Notes: generated by a model from the letters alone, not told the origin. A stretch of DNA of 64,000 nucleotides from CBDFGN01 sp965247065 (GCA_965247065.1 CBDFGN010000006.1:3162001-3226000); one strand, 5' to 3'. Positions 18,594 through 29,283 are shown, counted from the first letter of the stretch. Program-made: numbers and translations.

Positions 18594-19385
18594 TATGTTA
18601 AAATCCTTCGATCGTGCATTCTCCTCACCCTTCAAGGTCACATTGAAGAAAAACATCTGCTCATCGGCCAGTACGCTGTCCTTCAGGTGTATTTTGAAGT
18701 GATCGGTAGCAGTCTCCTTCTCCATTAGCTTCACGCTGAACATATCAGTTATTGTCAGGATGCGGACTTGGCCTTTTTGAGTGGGTTGAGATATGGGTAT
18801 TATGACCTCATGGTCATATAGCTTTGAGGAGGTAGGCATGATTACCTCGATCTTTTCCCCTATGTCCCGGGTAACCGCCCCGGTTTCGAAGAGCTGGTTT
18901 CGAGTTTCTTCATCAGCTAGCCTTTGGAACACAAACTCCGTGTACCTGGAAGCAATACCCTTCTTCAACTCACCCATTTCAGAGGAGAGTTTGTTTATCT
19001 CAAAAGTGCCAGGTTGGGTAAGTTCCTTGGTTTTTCCGCTAATGTGAACCAGTCCCAAATAGGCTTTGTCGACAACCTTGATCCAGCCACCGTCGTTCAG
19101 AGTCAAGCCCGTTTTGACCTGTCGCCAGCTTGATTGATTGGACGCCTTGACCTGGTTGAGACCTTTGTTGACCATGATTTTAAATACATAATCCTGGGCT
19201 AAAAGGAGGTTAGTCGCAAGAAATAGCCCGGCACAAGCAATAGGAAAAGTGCGCATGGCAAAAGTTAAACAATATTCAGGATAATTTCGAACCAAGACCT
19301 TAGACACCTTGATCCTCAGGACTCCCCAGCTTTGGTTTCGGCTCAGGGTTTTGTTATCTTTCTTACCTGCTCATCAACCAGCGAA

Positions 19386-20135
19386 ATGAACAAGGCTCTC
19401 TCTTTAGCATCGCTGTTGCTATACTTTGGGGTGACCCTAGCTCTTAACGCCCAGGACGTCCGCATAACTAATGTAGACATCCGGGGTGGGGAAGTAGTCA
19501 TCCAGTATGATCTACTGGATGAGAATGTTGACCGGCGTTATTCACTTCACCTCTATAGCTCCCAGGACAACTACATCCAGCCCATCGAGATGGTTAGTGG
19601 CGATATTGGAGTTGACATTAAGGTAGGGGAAAAAAAATCAACTCTATGGAAAGCCCAGGAAGAGTTGGGCACCGATTTCAACGGTGAACTTGCCCTGGAA
19701 CTCAAAGGGAGTATCTATATACCCTTCATTACCATAGAGGGCATCGAGCAAGGTCAGCAATTCAAACGAGGTAAATCCTACGATCTCTCTTGGTCAGGAG
19801 GTCGGAGTGATAATGTACTGGACTTCGAAATATACCAGGGGGATAACCTGGTACGGGTCCTTGAGGAAAGGCCCAATGTGGGCAATACCAAGATCATAAT
19901 CCCAACCGATGTAAAGCCCGGACTTTACCGGTTCAAGATCAGCGACAACCGCAACAAGGACGAAGTGATGTACACCCTGGATTTCCAGGTGAAACGAAAG
20001 GTGCCCCTGGGGCTCAAGGTAGGGGCTGGGCTGGTTGTAGGAGCCGTGGTGGGCTACCTGGTCAGTTCCGGGTACTCGGGAACCACCCCTGAAGAAACTA
20101 AAATCAGCCAGCCGCCGCTACCGGACCGGAACTGA
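19386..20135 (+). CDS. Secreted protein with a Kre9/KNH-like (Ser-Thr-rich GPI-anchored family) domain
   Basis: The frame opens at 19332, but ATG 19386 gives a proper signal peptide (MNKALSLASLLLYFGVTLAL, then NAQ), leaving about 249 residues. An N-terminal beta domain is followed by a KNH-like domain of about 85 residues: YIPFITIEGIEQGQQFKRGK, LSWSGG, then KIIIPTDVKPGLYRFKISD. Near the C-terminus is a glycine-rich hydrophobic segment (LKVGAGLVVGAVVGYLVSSG) that may span or anchor in a membrane. It is the first gene of an operon: the T9SS LVIVD protein starts 1 base after its stop. Function unknown; the domain suggests interaction with surface polymers. Confidence 0.75.
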   Translation: MNKALSLASLLLYFGVTLALNAQDVRITNVDIRGGEVVIQYDLLDENVDRRYSLHLYSSQDNYIQPIEMVSGDIGVDIKVGEKKSTLWKAQEELGTDFNGELALELKGSIYIPFITIEGIEQGQQFKRGKSYDLSWSGGRSDNVLDFEIYQGDNLVRVLEERPNVGNTKIIIPTDVKPGLYRFKISDNRNKDEVMYTLDFQVKRKVPLGLKVGAGLVVGAVVGYLVSSGYSGTTPEETKISQPPLPDRN

Positions 20136-20269
20136 GATGCCGATGTACGATCCAGCAAAATATTTCAGGTTGCTATTGAACCGAATCTTCAAGTCCAGAC
20201 TCTTTCATGTATTAGTCTTTGCCATTCTTATTTATGGAAGTGCCCGGTCCCAGATCAATCCGGGCCATG

Positions 20270-22310
20270 TCGGATCAATTACCAACCAGGCCGGTGCCCC
20301 ACCTTTTTTATCGCAAACACGTTCCGTTTTCATCTCAGGCAATTACGCCTATGTGGCAAGTGAGGGCAATGATGCCCTGGAAATCGTGGATATCACCAAT
20401 CCCTCCGTCCCGGTGCACGTTGGCAGCTTGATCAACGGAACCGGAGGCGCATTGCTGGACGATCCTTATTCCGTTCACGTTGCCGGCAATTACGCTTATG
20501 TGGCAAGTTGGTACAGCGACGCCCTGGAAATCGTGGACATCTCCAATCCCACCACCCCGGTGCACGCCGGCAGCCTGACCCACGGAACCGGGGGCGCATT
20601 GCTGGACGATCCTTATTCCGTTTACGTCGCCGGCAATTACGCCTATGTGGTAAGTGAGGGCAGTAACGCCCTGGAAATCGTGGACATTTCCAATCCCACC
20701 GCCCCGGTGCATGCCGGCAGCCTCACCGACGGAACCGGGGGCGCATTGCTGGGCCGGCCCTATTCTGTTCACGTTGCCGGCAATTACGCCTATGTGGCAA
20801 GTTTTGGCAGTGACGCCCTGGAAATCGTGGACATTTCCAATCCCACCGCCCCGGTGCATGCCGGCAGCCTCACCGACGGAACCGGGGGCGCATTGCTGGC
20901 CAATCCTAATTCCGTTCACGTTTCCGGCAATTACGCCTACGTGGCAAGTGAGGGCAGTAACGCCCTGGAAATCGTGGACATTTCCAATCCCAACGCCCCG
21001 GTGCATGCCGGCAGCCTCACCGACGGAACCGGGGGCGCATTGCTGGGCCGGCCCTATTCCGTTCACGTTTCCGGCAATTACGCCTATGTGGCAAGTGAGG
21101 GCAGTGACGCCCTGGAAATCGTGGACATTTCCAATCCCACCGCCCCGGTGCATGCCGGCAGCCTCACCGACGGAACCGGGGGCGCATTGCTGGCCAATCC
21201 TAATTCCGTTCACGTTACCGGCAATTACGCCTATGTGACAAGTGAATTCAGTGACGCCCTGGAAATCGTGAACATCTCTAATCCCACCGCCCCCGTGCAC
21301 GCCGGCAGCCTGATCAACGGAACCGGGGGTGCATTGCTGGACCGGCCCTATTCTGTTTACGTTGCCGGTAATTACGCCTACGTGGCAAGTTTTGGCAGTA
21401 ACGCCCTGGAAATCGTGGACATCTCCATTCCCACCGCCCCGGTGCATGCCGGCGGCCTGACCCACGGAACCGGGGGCGCATTGCTGAACCGGCCTTGGTT
21501 CGTCCACGTAGCCGACAATCATGCCTATGTGGCAGGTCTTAGCAATTCCGCCCTGGAAATCGTGAACGTCTCCAATCCCACCTCCCCGGTGCATGCCGGC
21601 AGCCTGACCCACGGAACCGGGGGCGCATTGCTGGACGGGCCTAGGTCCGTTCACGTTGACGGCAATTACGCCTATGTGACAAGTATTATCAGTGACGGCC
21701 TGGAAATCGTGGACATCTTCAATCCCACCGCACCAGCGCATGCCGGCAGCCTGACCCCCGGGGCCGGGGGTGCATTGCTGGACGAGCCTCATTCCGTTCA
21801 CGTTGCCGGCAATTATGCCTATGTGGCAAGTCGGGGCAATGACGCCCTGGAAATCGTGGACATCTCCATTCCCACCGCCCCGGTGCACGCCGGCAGCCTG
21901 ACCCACGGTACCGGGGGCGCATTGCTGGACGGGCCTTATACCGTTTACGTTTCCGGCAATTACGCCTATGTGGCAAGTTTTAACAGTAACGCCCTGGAAA
22001 TCGTGGACATTTCCACTCCTACTGCCCCGGTCCATGCCGGCAGCCTGACCCACGGTACCGGGGGCGCATTGCTGGGCAATCCTAATTCCGTTTACGTTTC
22101 CGGCAATTACGCCTATTTGACAAGTTGGAGCAGTCCCGCCCTGGAAATCGTCGACATCTCCAATCCCACCGCCCCGGTGCATGCCGCCAGCCTGACCAAC
22201 GGAACCGGGGGTGCACTTCTCCGCTTTCCTTGGTCCGTTCAAGTTGCCGGCAATTACGCCTATGTAGCAAGTGAATTCAGTGACGCCCTGGAAATCGTTT
22301 ATCTTTATTA
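20270..22310 (+). repeat. Tandem 147-bp coding repeats (14 LVIVD units)
   Basis: Fourteen in-frame units of roughly 147 bp. Neighbouring units in 20.6-21.25 kb are almost identical over long stretches, which points to recent duplication or gene conversion. The high GC and strong identity also create a long open frame on the opposite strand (20335-22242), which is a shadow of the repeat and not a gene. Confidence 0.9.
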
Positions 22311-24164
22311 TCCTGACATTACTGATTTTACCCCGGGCAGTGGAGCGGCAGGGACATCGGTTACGATCAACGGTAAAAATTTCAACACTAGCGCGGTGGT
22401 AAATTTTGACGGAAAGGCAGCCGCAGTCACCAACGTAACGCTCAATAGTTTAACCGCAACCGTACCCAATAATGCAACCCTTGGAAAGGTATCGGTGTCA
22501 GTCAACGGTTTTGAGTATACCAGTACCGATGATTTTTATGTAAGCCCAACCGCCTCAGTGGCGACAGGAATTCAACAAACCCAATTCTCGGCCAACTGGT
22601 CGGATGTAGGAGGGTCGGGCCATTTTCTGGATGTCTCAACCGATAATTTCGCCAGTTTTGTAAGCGGTTTTAACGATCTCTCCGTGGGTAACGTCACTTC
22701 CTACCCGGTGAGTGGTCTAAATGCCGCAACCACCTACCAGTTTCGGGTTCGTTCATCCAATGCGAGTGGAACTTCGGTGAATTCCAATGTCGTTTCTGCC
22801 CTAACCATACCAGCCACTCCCACTACGACAGCTGCCACAGCTATTTCACAAACCGGTTTCATGGCCAATTGGGATGCAGTAACCGGTGCCACCGAATATT
22901 ATCTGGATGTGGCCACTGATGCCGGCTTTACATCGGTCGAATCGGGATATGACAATTTACAGGTAACTGGAACCTCGGCCACGGTTACAGGGCTCCTTCC
23001 GGGCACCACCTATTATTATAGAATCAGGTCTGCCAACGCGTCGGGCAACTCACCCTCTTCCATGGTTGCGTCCCAGGTAACCAGGCCTGCTGATCCTGTG
23101 GCTACCAATGCCACTTCAATCGGACAAACTTCCCTGGCAGCCAACTGGGATCCGGTGACTGGTGTGGATAATTATTATTTGGAAGTATCCACTAACTCCG
23201 ATCTATCCGATCCAATTGCCGGGTATGATGGCACTGTTGCGTTGCCCTCGACCAGTTCCAGTGAAATCGTCACCAATGTTACCCCAGGCACCACTTACTA
23301 TTATCGGGTTTCGGCCGAGAATGCTGGAGGAAAGTCGGGTGTTTCCAATATCATTTCGGTCCTGACTATACCAGCTACACCAACGGCAGCAGCTGCCACC
23401 GCGGTTAGCCAAACCGGTTTTACAGCCAATTGGGATGCAGTAACCAGCGCCACTGAATATTACCTAGATGTGGCCACAGATGCGGGATTTACTTCCCTTG
23501 TAGACGGGTATGATAACCTACCGGTAGCTGGTACTTCAGTCGCAATTACCGGGCTATTATCCGGCATTGTCTATTATTACAGGATCAGATCAACCAACGT
23601 ATCGGGAAGTTCACCTTCTTCTGATGCGGTCTCTCAAATAACGGTACCGGCAGATCCCATAGCCACCGATGCCACCTCAATCGGACAAACATCTATTACA
23701 GCCAATTGGGACCCGGTGACTGGTTCAGACAACTACTATTTGGAGGTATCTTCAAACCCCGATTTGTCCGATCCCATTGCAGGGTATGATGGCACTGTAG
23801 GATTGCCCGCAACAAGTTCAAGTGAAATCATCGCTAATCTTTTAACAGGGACAATCTACTACTACCAGGTGGCGGCGGAAAATACAGCAGGCAGGTCCGA
23901 TGTTTCTAATATCATTTCGCAGATAACCGTACCGGCAAACCCCGTTGCCAATGAGGTCTCGGAAGAAGATATCACAACAACCTCTTTTGTAGCCCAATGG
24001 AATGCGGTAGGAGGCGCCTCCGAGTATGAGGTTGAAGTTTCTTCCAACGACTTTGTGACCTCGTTGGCCGGATATAATCCGTTTGTGCTTTCCGGCACCA
24101 GCCTCGAAATAACCGGGCTTTCCCCTGAGACGGCCTATACCTTCAGAGTACGGGCCAAAAACGA

Positions 24165-24172
24165 GGGGGGGG
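24165..24172 (+). repeat. G8 homopolymer at the frameshift point of the LVIVD surface protein
   Basis: Eight consecutive G residues in the last Fn3 domain (codons for N-E-G-G). At length 8 the protein ends about 40 codons later. At length 9 (or 6) the frame continues through the T9SS sorting domain. This is the classic arrangement of a slipped-strand contingency tract, but also a common place for sequencing or assembly error. Confidence 0.8.
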
Positions 24173-25780
24173 CATTTCCGGCAATTCCAACCAGGTTTCA
24201 GCAACCACCTTGGCCGAAGCAATCGCATCTCCATTGGCAATTGCCCCGATCTCTTTCAGTTCCAGACAAGATAACGCCACCACCCAAACGCTGAACATTT
24301 CAGTAAGCGGTGGGACCGTACCCTACACGGTCCTCCTCAGACACCGGGGAATTCTGGAAACAGCTTTTACCGATAATCCCTTAGTAGCCACCACGCCCGG
24401 TAATTATTCATTTGACATTACACCATCTTTATTGGATGACATTGGAGCTGTTTTCGAAGTTGAGGCAACCGATGCCGACGCCACCACCGACAAGGAGATC
24501 GGCCAAATTTCTGTTTCATTTGATGAGGCAGGCAGTCCGGCGATCCCGTTTGAACGTTTTGGTGGAACCGATGGAACCTGGAACCTGTTTTCTGTACCCT
24601 ATGAGCTGGATAATAAATTCATCAGCACCATTTTTGCCGATTACGACCCATCCCGCCACGAATTCGACTGGCGGATCATGCGCTACCGCAACACCAGCAA
24701 TGATTACGTCAACTTCAACTCCGGGCAGGTCAAAACCGGGGAAGCCTACTGGTTCAATGCCAAGGAAAATTTAACCGTAAAAATTGGGGCCGGACAAACC
24801 ACCTCTGCCATTCCGTTTCCCCTAACCCTTGTCCAGGGCTGGAACCTGATCGGGAATCCCTACCCGGTGAATATCTCCTGGACCCTGGTGCTGGCCGATA
24901 ACGGTGATCCGGCAGGGGTTGAGAATCTTCAGGTCTTCAATGGTCTACAGCAATCAACCACTGACATTTTGATACCGTTCTCAGGAGCCTTTGTATGGGC
25001 AGATCAGGTCATCACCTTGAACATTTCACCCACAACAGCCATGTCCGGTGGAAGACTGGGACCGACAGCACCGGTCAGCCACTTTATCGATGAATCTGAT
25101 TGGCTCCTTTTGCTTGAAATGAATAGCCAATCCCTGGGAGGGCTTGGCATGCATCCTAGTGCTTCCCTGACCAAAGATGAGTTCGACAAAATGGCCGTAC
25201 CTCGGTTTGTGGCATTTACCGACCTTTATACCGTTCATGAAGACTACTTTTATCCCTGGTTCTCTATTGACGTGGTACCGGCCGCCAGTGCACATGTATG
25301 GAGCTTTACACTAGAGTCTAATGTTCAATCAGAATCCGTTCTCCAATGGAATGAAAAGTCATTGCAAGAAAGTACCGCACAGTTGTACCTGTTTGACAAG
25401 GCACGAGGCCGATTCGTAGACATGAAGTCGACCGGCAGTTATTCAGTAAGCCTGAGTCAACCGTTCGAGTTTGAAGTGCATTATCTGGGAGATCCCAATG
25501 GCGAAATCAGAACGAGTGAGCTCATATTAGGCGATGCGTTTCCCAATCCGGCCTATAGCATCTCTACTATTCCCATATCCATATCAGCCGATCTTGAGCT
25601 GAGGAGCTTGAATCTATCAGTATATGATCTGAACGGCAAAAGAATCACCACCCTGGCTGAAGGTTCATTTGAATCAGGATACTACGAATTTGAATGGAAG
25701 CTGCAACAAGGCCCTGCCGGTATGTACTTCTACCGCCTGGCGATTGAAGATCAAGTGCTAACCAAAAAACTACTGATACG

Positions 25781-26944
25781 ATGAAAAGATTCGTTATAGC
25801 TTTTGTGGGTCTGTTAGTTTTTAACCAACTATCCGCCCAAGTGGTAGTTGATCAAACCAATCACATCAGCCTCGACTTCACTAAGGACCTTGATACCTCC
25901 CTGCCTGCAATCACCTGGGAGCAACCCCGGTTGGAATACACCAACAGTGAAGAAGGAAGGTTGGAGGTCAAAGCCACAGTTAGCAGCTCGGTCAACCTGA
26001 AGGGTGTCCAACTCCTACTACTACGCTCACTGGATGAAAAGCCCTTTGCGGTTAAGGACATCGATTTGGCCGATGATCAGAGCGCCTCTGTTGAACAGAG
26101 CTTAATGTTACAGGATGGCCAGAATTATCTGAGAATACAGGCTGAGAACATTGATGGAGGCATAGTCCATTCCACCCGTTCGGTAATTGTTGGCATGGAT
26201 GCCCTGAAAGATGCCATTGCTATTGATCGGAAAGATCATGCCGTCCTGTTTGCTACCGACAAGTATGATAACTGGAATGACCTGGTCAATCCCATTTATG
26301 ATGCTATTACGATAGCTAAGGAGCTGGAAGATCGCTACGGCTTTGTAGTGCAGATCGTAGAGGATGCTGATCAGGACGAAGTGTTTACCACCCTCCGAGA
26401 ATATGCCCTGAAAAAATACAGGCCCCAGGATCAGCTGTTTATTTTCTTTGCCGGGCATGGTCAGTACGATGAGACTTTCGGTGAGGGTTTTGTAGTAGCC
26501 AGAAACTCAGCAACCAATGACCCTGCAAAGAACACTTACATCTCCCACAACCGTCTCCGCAATAATATTGACAACATCCCCTGTGAGCATATCTTCCTGG
26601 CGATGGATGTCTGCTTTGGGGGAACGTTTGATCCGGTCCTGGCCTCCACTCGAGCAGTATATGACGACGTAGAAAAGACCGAGTTCATGGTCAAGAAACT
26701 ATCTATCAAGACCCGCAAGTATCTTACCAGCGGAAGCAAAGAGTACGTCTCTGACGGTATCCGGGGACAGCACTCACCTTTTGCCCGTAAGTTCCTGGAA
26801 GCCCTCAAATCCAATGGTGGTGAAGACAGACTTCTAACGTTGGTCGAGTTAAACGTCTTCATGGAAAAACTGCAAACGACTCCCAGGTACGGAGCTTTTG
26901 GCAATGACCTGCAAGGGAGTGAGTTTTTGTTTGTAGGGCAGTAG
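25781..26944 (+). CDS. Exported caspase-family (C14) cysteine peptidase
   Basis: A 387-residue protein with a signal peptide (MKRFVIAFVGLLVFNQLSAQ), a beta-sandwich-like domain to about residue 145, and a caspase-fold p20-like domain. The strand HAVLFATDKYDNWNDL begins the fold, IFFAGHGQYD carries catalytic His226, and MDVCFGGTFDP carries Cys278. This is the His-Cys dyad of metacaspase/CHF-type peptidases. It overlaps the LVIVD/T9SS gene by 4 bp (ATGA), so it is made together with that surface protein. It has no obvious T9SS signal of its own and is likely periplasmic. It may process one of the neighbouring secreted proteins; that is inference from position. Confidence 0.85.
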   Translation: MKRFVIAFVGLLVFNQLSAQVVVDQTNHISLDFTKDLDTSLPAITWEQPRLEYTNSEEGRLEVKATVSSSVNLKGVQLLLLRSLDEKPFAVKDIDLADDQSASVEQSLMLQDGQNYLRIQAENIDGGIVHSTRSVIVGMDALKDAIAIDRKDHAVLFATDKYDNWNDLVNPIYDAITIAKELEDRYGFVVQIVEDADQDEVFTTLREYALKKYRPQDQLFIFFAGHGQYDETFGEGFVVARNSATNDPAKNTYISHNRLRNNIDNIPCEHIFLAMDVCFGGTFDPVLASTRAVYDDVEKTEFMVKKLSIKTRKYLTSGSKEYVSDGIRGQHSPFARKFLEALKSNGGEDRLLTLVELNVFMEKLQTTPRYGAFGNDLQGSEFLFVGQ

Positions 26945-26949
26945 TTGAA

Positions 26950-26981
26950 CAACAGGTTGATCAAGGCGTTCAAGCCTGTTG
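26950..26981 (+). terminator. Hairpin terminator after the caspase operon
   Basis: Inverted arms CAACAGGTTGA and TCAAGCCTGTTG (one bulged base), separated by a 9-base loop, start 5 bases after the caspase stop codon and are followed by a short T-rich stretch. Position and shape fit an intrinsic terminator; the U-tract is weak. Confidence 0.5.
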
Positions 26982-27427
26982 ACTTTTACTAAAGTTCCCA
27001 CAGGATTGGCTTTTATCGGCTCAGAACGTCAAAATCAGCTCCACCCCATTGGCCAAAAGCGTTTGGGATTGAAGCGTTGCCAGGCCTGAGCCTTTACCCT
27101 GGCTCGTTCAGGTGTGCCTGCATTCAACGTCTACATTGCACCCAGCAAGTACGTTGCATTTTGGCCTGTTTTTATTCAGCATGATGATATGGCTCGGCTA
27201 TCGTTTACTGTGGCTGTTGATGATATAGGGCAGTTGATGGAGGGCGTTGATGCAAGGCGATGATCCGGAAGTTGTTGGCAGGGCGATCTTATCTGACTTC
27301 AATAAAGTGAAATCGCTTCAACAACAATTGAATGATTGCTAATAAACTTGGCGGGCCCAGCTCATAACATGCTGGTCAACCGTCGTCGCCGTTGACTGCA
27401 TGAATTAAGTTTTCTACCTTAACTCAT
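26982..27427. other. Intergenic region with traces of a decayed coding sequence
   Basis: No intact gene. Between about 27090 and 27250 one + strand frame reads ARSGVPAFNVYIAPSKYVAF and on through HDDMARLSFTVAVDDIGQLM without a start. A neighbouring frame then continues DDPEVVGRAILSDFNKVKSL to a stop at about 27343. The two may be pieces of one frameshifted gene; I do not recognise the family. Confidence 0.3.
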
Positions 27428-28512
27428 GTGAAATGCACAACAAAGGCATCCAAATATTCCTACCACTACCTTCTGATCGGTGTTGTTAGTTTTGTTATTC
27501 TTGGGCATATCCTAGGATCATGCAGCAAGACTTCTCAACCGGAGGTCCCACCAGCTAAAGAACTGAAGGGAAGATACCTAGGTTATGATGAGGATCTGTC
27601 CCTTCCTTTGATAATAGACCTAATGGACACACTGATAATTGTCGTAGATGAAGCGGCATTCATTGATGATCATTCGGAGCCCGAGAAGAACGCAATTCAC
27701 CTCTTCTCGAGAGATGAGGTGGAGTATCTATATTCAATTGGAAGATTGGGTAAGGGTTATAATGAAATTGGCCAACCTTGGGTTACCGATGTTAAGAATG
27801 ATCAGTATTGGGTGTTTGACCTGGCCCGATACGAGATGATCGAACTAAATGTAGATCCAGACAAAGCCAAGCAAACTGTACGGCGCAGAATTAAATTTAG
27901 AGACTTTGATACGTATTATCCCGTGTGGGTTGGGGACAGTACGCTGCTAAGTTTAGGGTTCACCTACAATCGGTTCGATTTACGGGACGATTTTGGCAGA
28001 GTGATAGCTCCCTGGGGTAGTTTTCCTCGGCCAAATAAGGATGATTATCATTTCTATTATTTTGCTAAGAGCTTTCAGGGATCTATCGATTACAATTCTC
28101 GGATTAACAAGGCGGTCGTAGCGAACAAATTCTGTGATGTGTTGGAAATCTGGGATTTGGATAATTGGCAACGGGACACCCTTTTGAACTTTAGCGGAGG
28201 TTTTTTCCCAAAACTTCGCAAGGATAAAAGGAATGATTTTGTTCTTGCTCCCAATGAGAAATATGGTTACACAGGTGTTTTTTGCACAGATAGCAGAATC
28301 TTTGGGTTATTCAGCGGTCAGTCCGAAGAAATCAAGGGCTTGTATGCATACTACGGCTGGACCCTATTAGAACTGATTGGAAAGGCCGATTATTAAATAG
28401 GTATCAACTGGACAAGGGCCTGCTCGATATTGTTTATGATCAGCGCCATAATCGAATCCTTGGGGTACAACACCATCCCAAGGCTGACATCATTGTGTAT
28501 GACCTGGATTGA
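27428..28512 (+). pseudogene. TolB-like six-bladed propeller lipoprotein, 3' end frameshifted
   Basis: The intact frame (27428-28396) encodes a lipoprotein (hydrophobic signal ending ILGHILGSC) and 300 residues with propeller-type repeats: FSRDEVEYLYSIGRLGKGYN, VFDLARYEMIELNV and CDVLEIWDLDNWQ. These resemble Bacteroidota 6-bladed beta-propeller lipoproteins of the BF3164/DUF4221 kind. At the end the frame drifts into ELIGKADY and stops. The +1 frame across the same place reads DWKGRLLNRYQLDKGLLDIV and then ILGVQHHPKADIIVYDLD before TGA 28510-28512, which is the expected last blade. One base is therefore missing near 28345. The truncated product may still be made, without its closing blade. 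Confidence 0.65.
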
Positions 28513-29042
28513 AGCCTAGAGCGTTAGATCATTTTTGAACGCTAGCCTTGAAATTCACAGGTCATAGCATGCGCCCTAAGCATCCATGTCTCTTGCTCAG
28601 CCTCTATGACAAGTGAAGCTGTTTGGTTAGCTTTAATGAAAGTCGGTTAAGTCCCATCTGCACGGACTTAAATGCGGCATTAAAGAACTAAAGCAGCAAA
28701 AATGCTCTCATCGTTTCACACCCTGCATTCGCCCGCTGAACTGCCTCGGGAAGGCGGGCCCCACACTCACGCCTGGATGGGTAGGAGGGAATAGGAAAAA
28801 AGCTATGTGGAGCTGCCCAATGTATCGGGCCGTTACCGGCCCGGCTATTATATGAAATTTCGGCTAATTGCGTTTCGCTTTTAGGAGCCTTGTCAATTTG
28901 ATGAAAGCGTTCACTAAAATTTTTTCTTGGAGCCAAATGCAAAACCATCCGAGAAGCAAAATACCCCTTGGCCCTATAAACCAGGCTGAGAGAAAAGGAT
29001 CGATACCTTAGAAACCATAATTAAACAAAACTACAATGGAAA
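28513..29042. other. Gene-free region
   Basis: About 530 bases with only short, mutually overlapping frames that show no recognisable product, no repeated start signals and no consistent codon pattern. I see nothing here beyond a short GC-rich stretch near 28730-28760. Confidence 0.5.
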
Positions 29043-29283
29043 ATGAGAGTAGGTATTCATTCTGGACCTATCGAGCCGGTGTGGTAGGAAAAAGAAAGTT
29101 TGCCTATAATTTATTTGGTGATACAATAAACACTGCCAGTAGGTTCGAAACCACCAGTGAACCCGGAAAGATCAACATCTCATCCTCGACCTACGAAGGA
29201 ATACAAGATAGGTTCTCTTGTGGATATGAGGTAAAATCCAAGCAAAAGGAAAAGGAGAATTGGATATGTATTTTGTAGAATAG
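29043..29283 (+). pseudogene. Remnant of a class III adenylate/guanylate cyclase domain
   Basis: Three frames pieced together give the C-terminal third of a cyclase catalytic domain: RVGIHSGPI from ATG 29043, a shift, then AGVVGKRKFAYNLFGDTINT and ASRFETTSEPGKINISSSTY, another shift near 29230, then GKIQAKGKGELDMYFVE ending at TAG 29281-29283. The order matches functional cyclases, but two indels and the missing N-terminal part show it is dead. It is a different copy from the cyclase at 9-11 kb. Confidence 0.6.

Larger units (their letters stand above)
17319..19256 (-). pseudogene. Secreted protein gene interrupted by an IS982 element
   Basis: The 5' part runs from ATG 19256 down to the element; the 3' part is 17562 down to TGA 17319-17321. 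Removing the IS982 and one 7-bp duplicate gives exactly 300 codons, with the junction reading ARSKDFNIELLADEPAEKVE. The start is chosen for the signal peptide (MRTFPIACAGLFLATNLLLA). Residues of about 35-100 (KASNQSSWRQVKTGLTLNDG, then GWIKVVDKAYLGLVHISGK) resemble a FecR-like beta domain, but I am not certain of the family. The last 80 residues are helical and acidic. It is divergent from the KNH-like/LVIVD/caspase operon, with which it may share regulation. Confidence 0.75.
20137..25784 (+). pseudogene. Giant LVIVD-TIG-Fn3 T9SS surface protein, frameshifted in a G8 tract
   Basis: Frame 1 (20137-24294) encodes an extended signal peptide, 14 LVIVD-type repeats of about 49 residues (unit VHAGSLTHGTGGALL, SVHVAGNYAYVAS, ALEIVDISNPTAP), an IPT/TIG domain (DFTPGSGAAGTSVTINGKNF) and six fibronectin type III domains. 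It leaves frame within a run of eight Gs at 24165-24172. The second frame (to 25784) continues smoothly as ISGNSNQVSATTLAEA, then beta domains (WNLFSVPYELDN, QGWNLIGNPYPVN) and a T9SS C-terminal sorting domain (GDAFPNPAYS to the final KKLLIR). With one more G the protein would be 1882 residues. Without the shift it loses its sorting signal and could not be exported by T9SS. Its last codons overlap the caspase gene by 4 bp. Confidence 0.85.

Noticed and set aside
20335..22242. A 635-codon open frame on the minus strand
   Set aside because: It is the antisense shadow of the LVIVD tandem repeats; its translation is a low-complexity repeat and the + strand frame has clear domains.
20270..22310. 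Regular repeats resembling a CRISPR array
   Set aside because: Units are about 147 bp, in frame and coding; there are no short repeats with unique spacers and no cas genes.
24210..24294. Two overlapping independent genes at the LVIVD break
   Set aside because: The overlap is an artefact of the frameshift; domains continue across it and only the second part has the sorting signal while only the first has the signal peptide.
25781..26944. The caspase-like gene as a bacterial antiviral defence effector
   Set aside because: It has a signal peptide and sits in a surface-protein operon with no sensor, nuclease or reverse transcriptase partner.
28688..28948. An 86-codon minus strand frame
   Set aside because: No signal, motif or context; its composition is that of GC-rich non-coding DNA.
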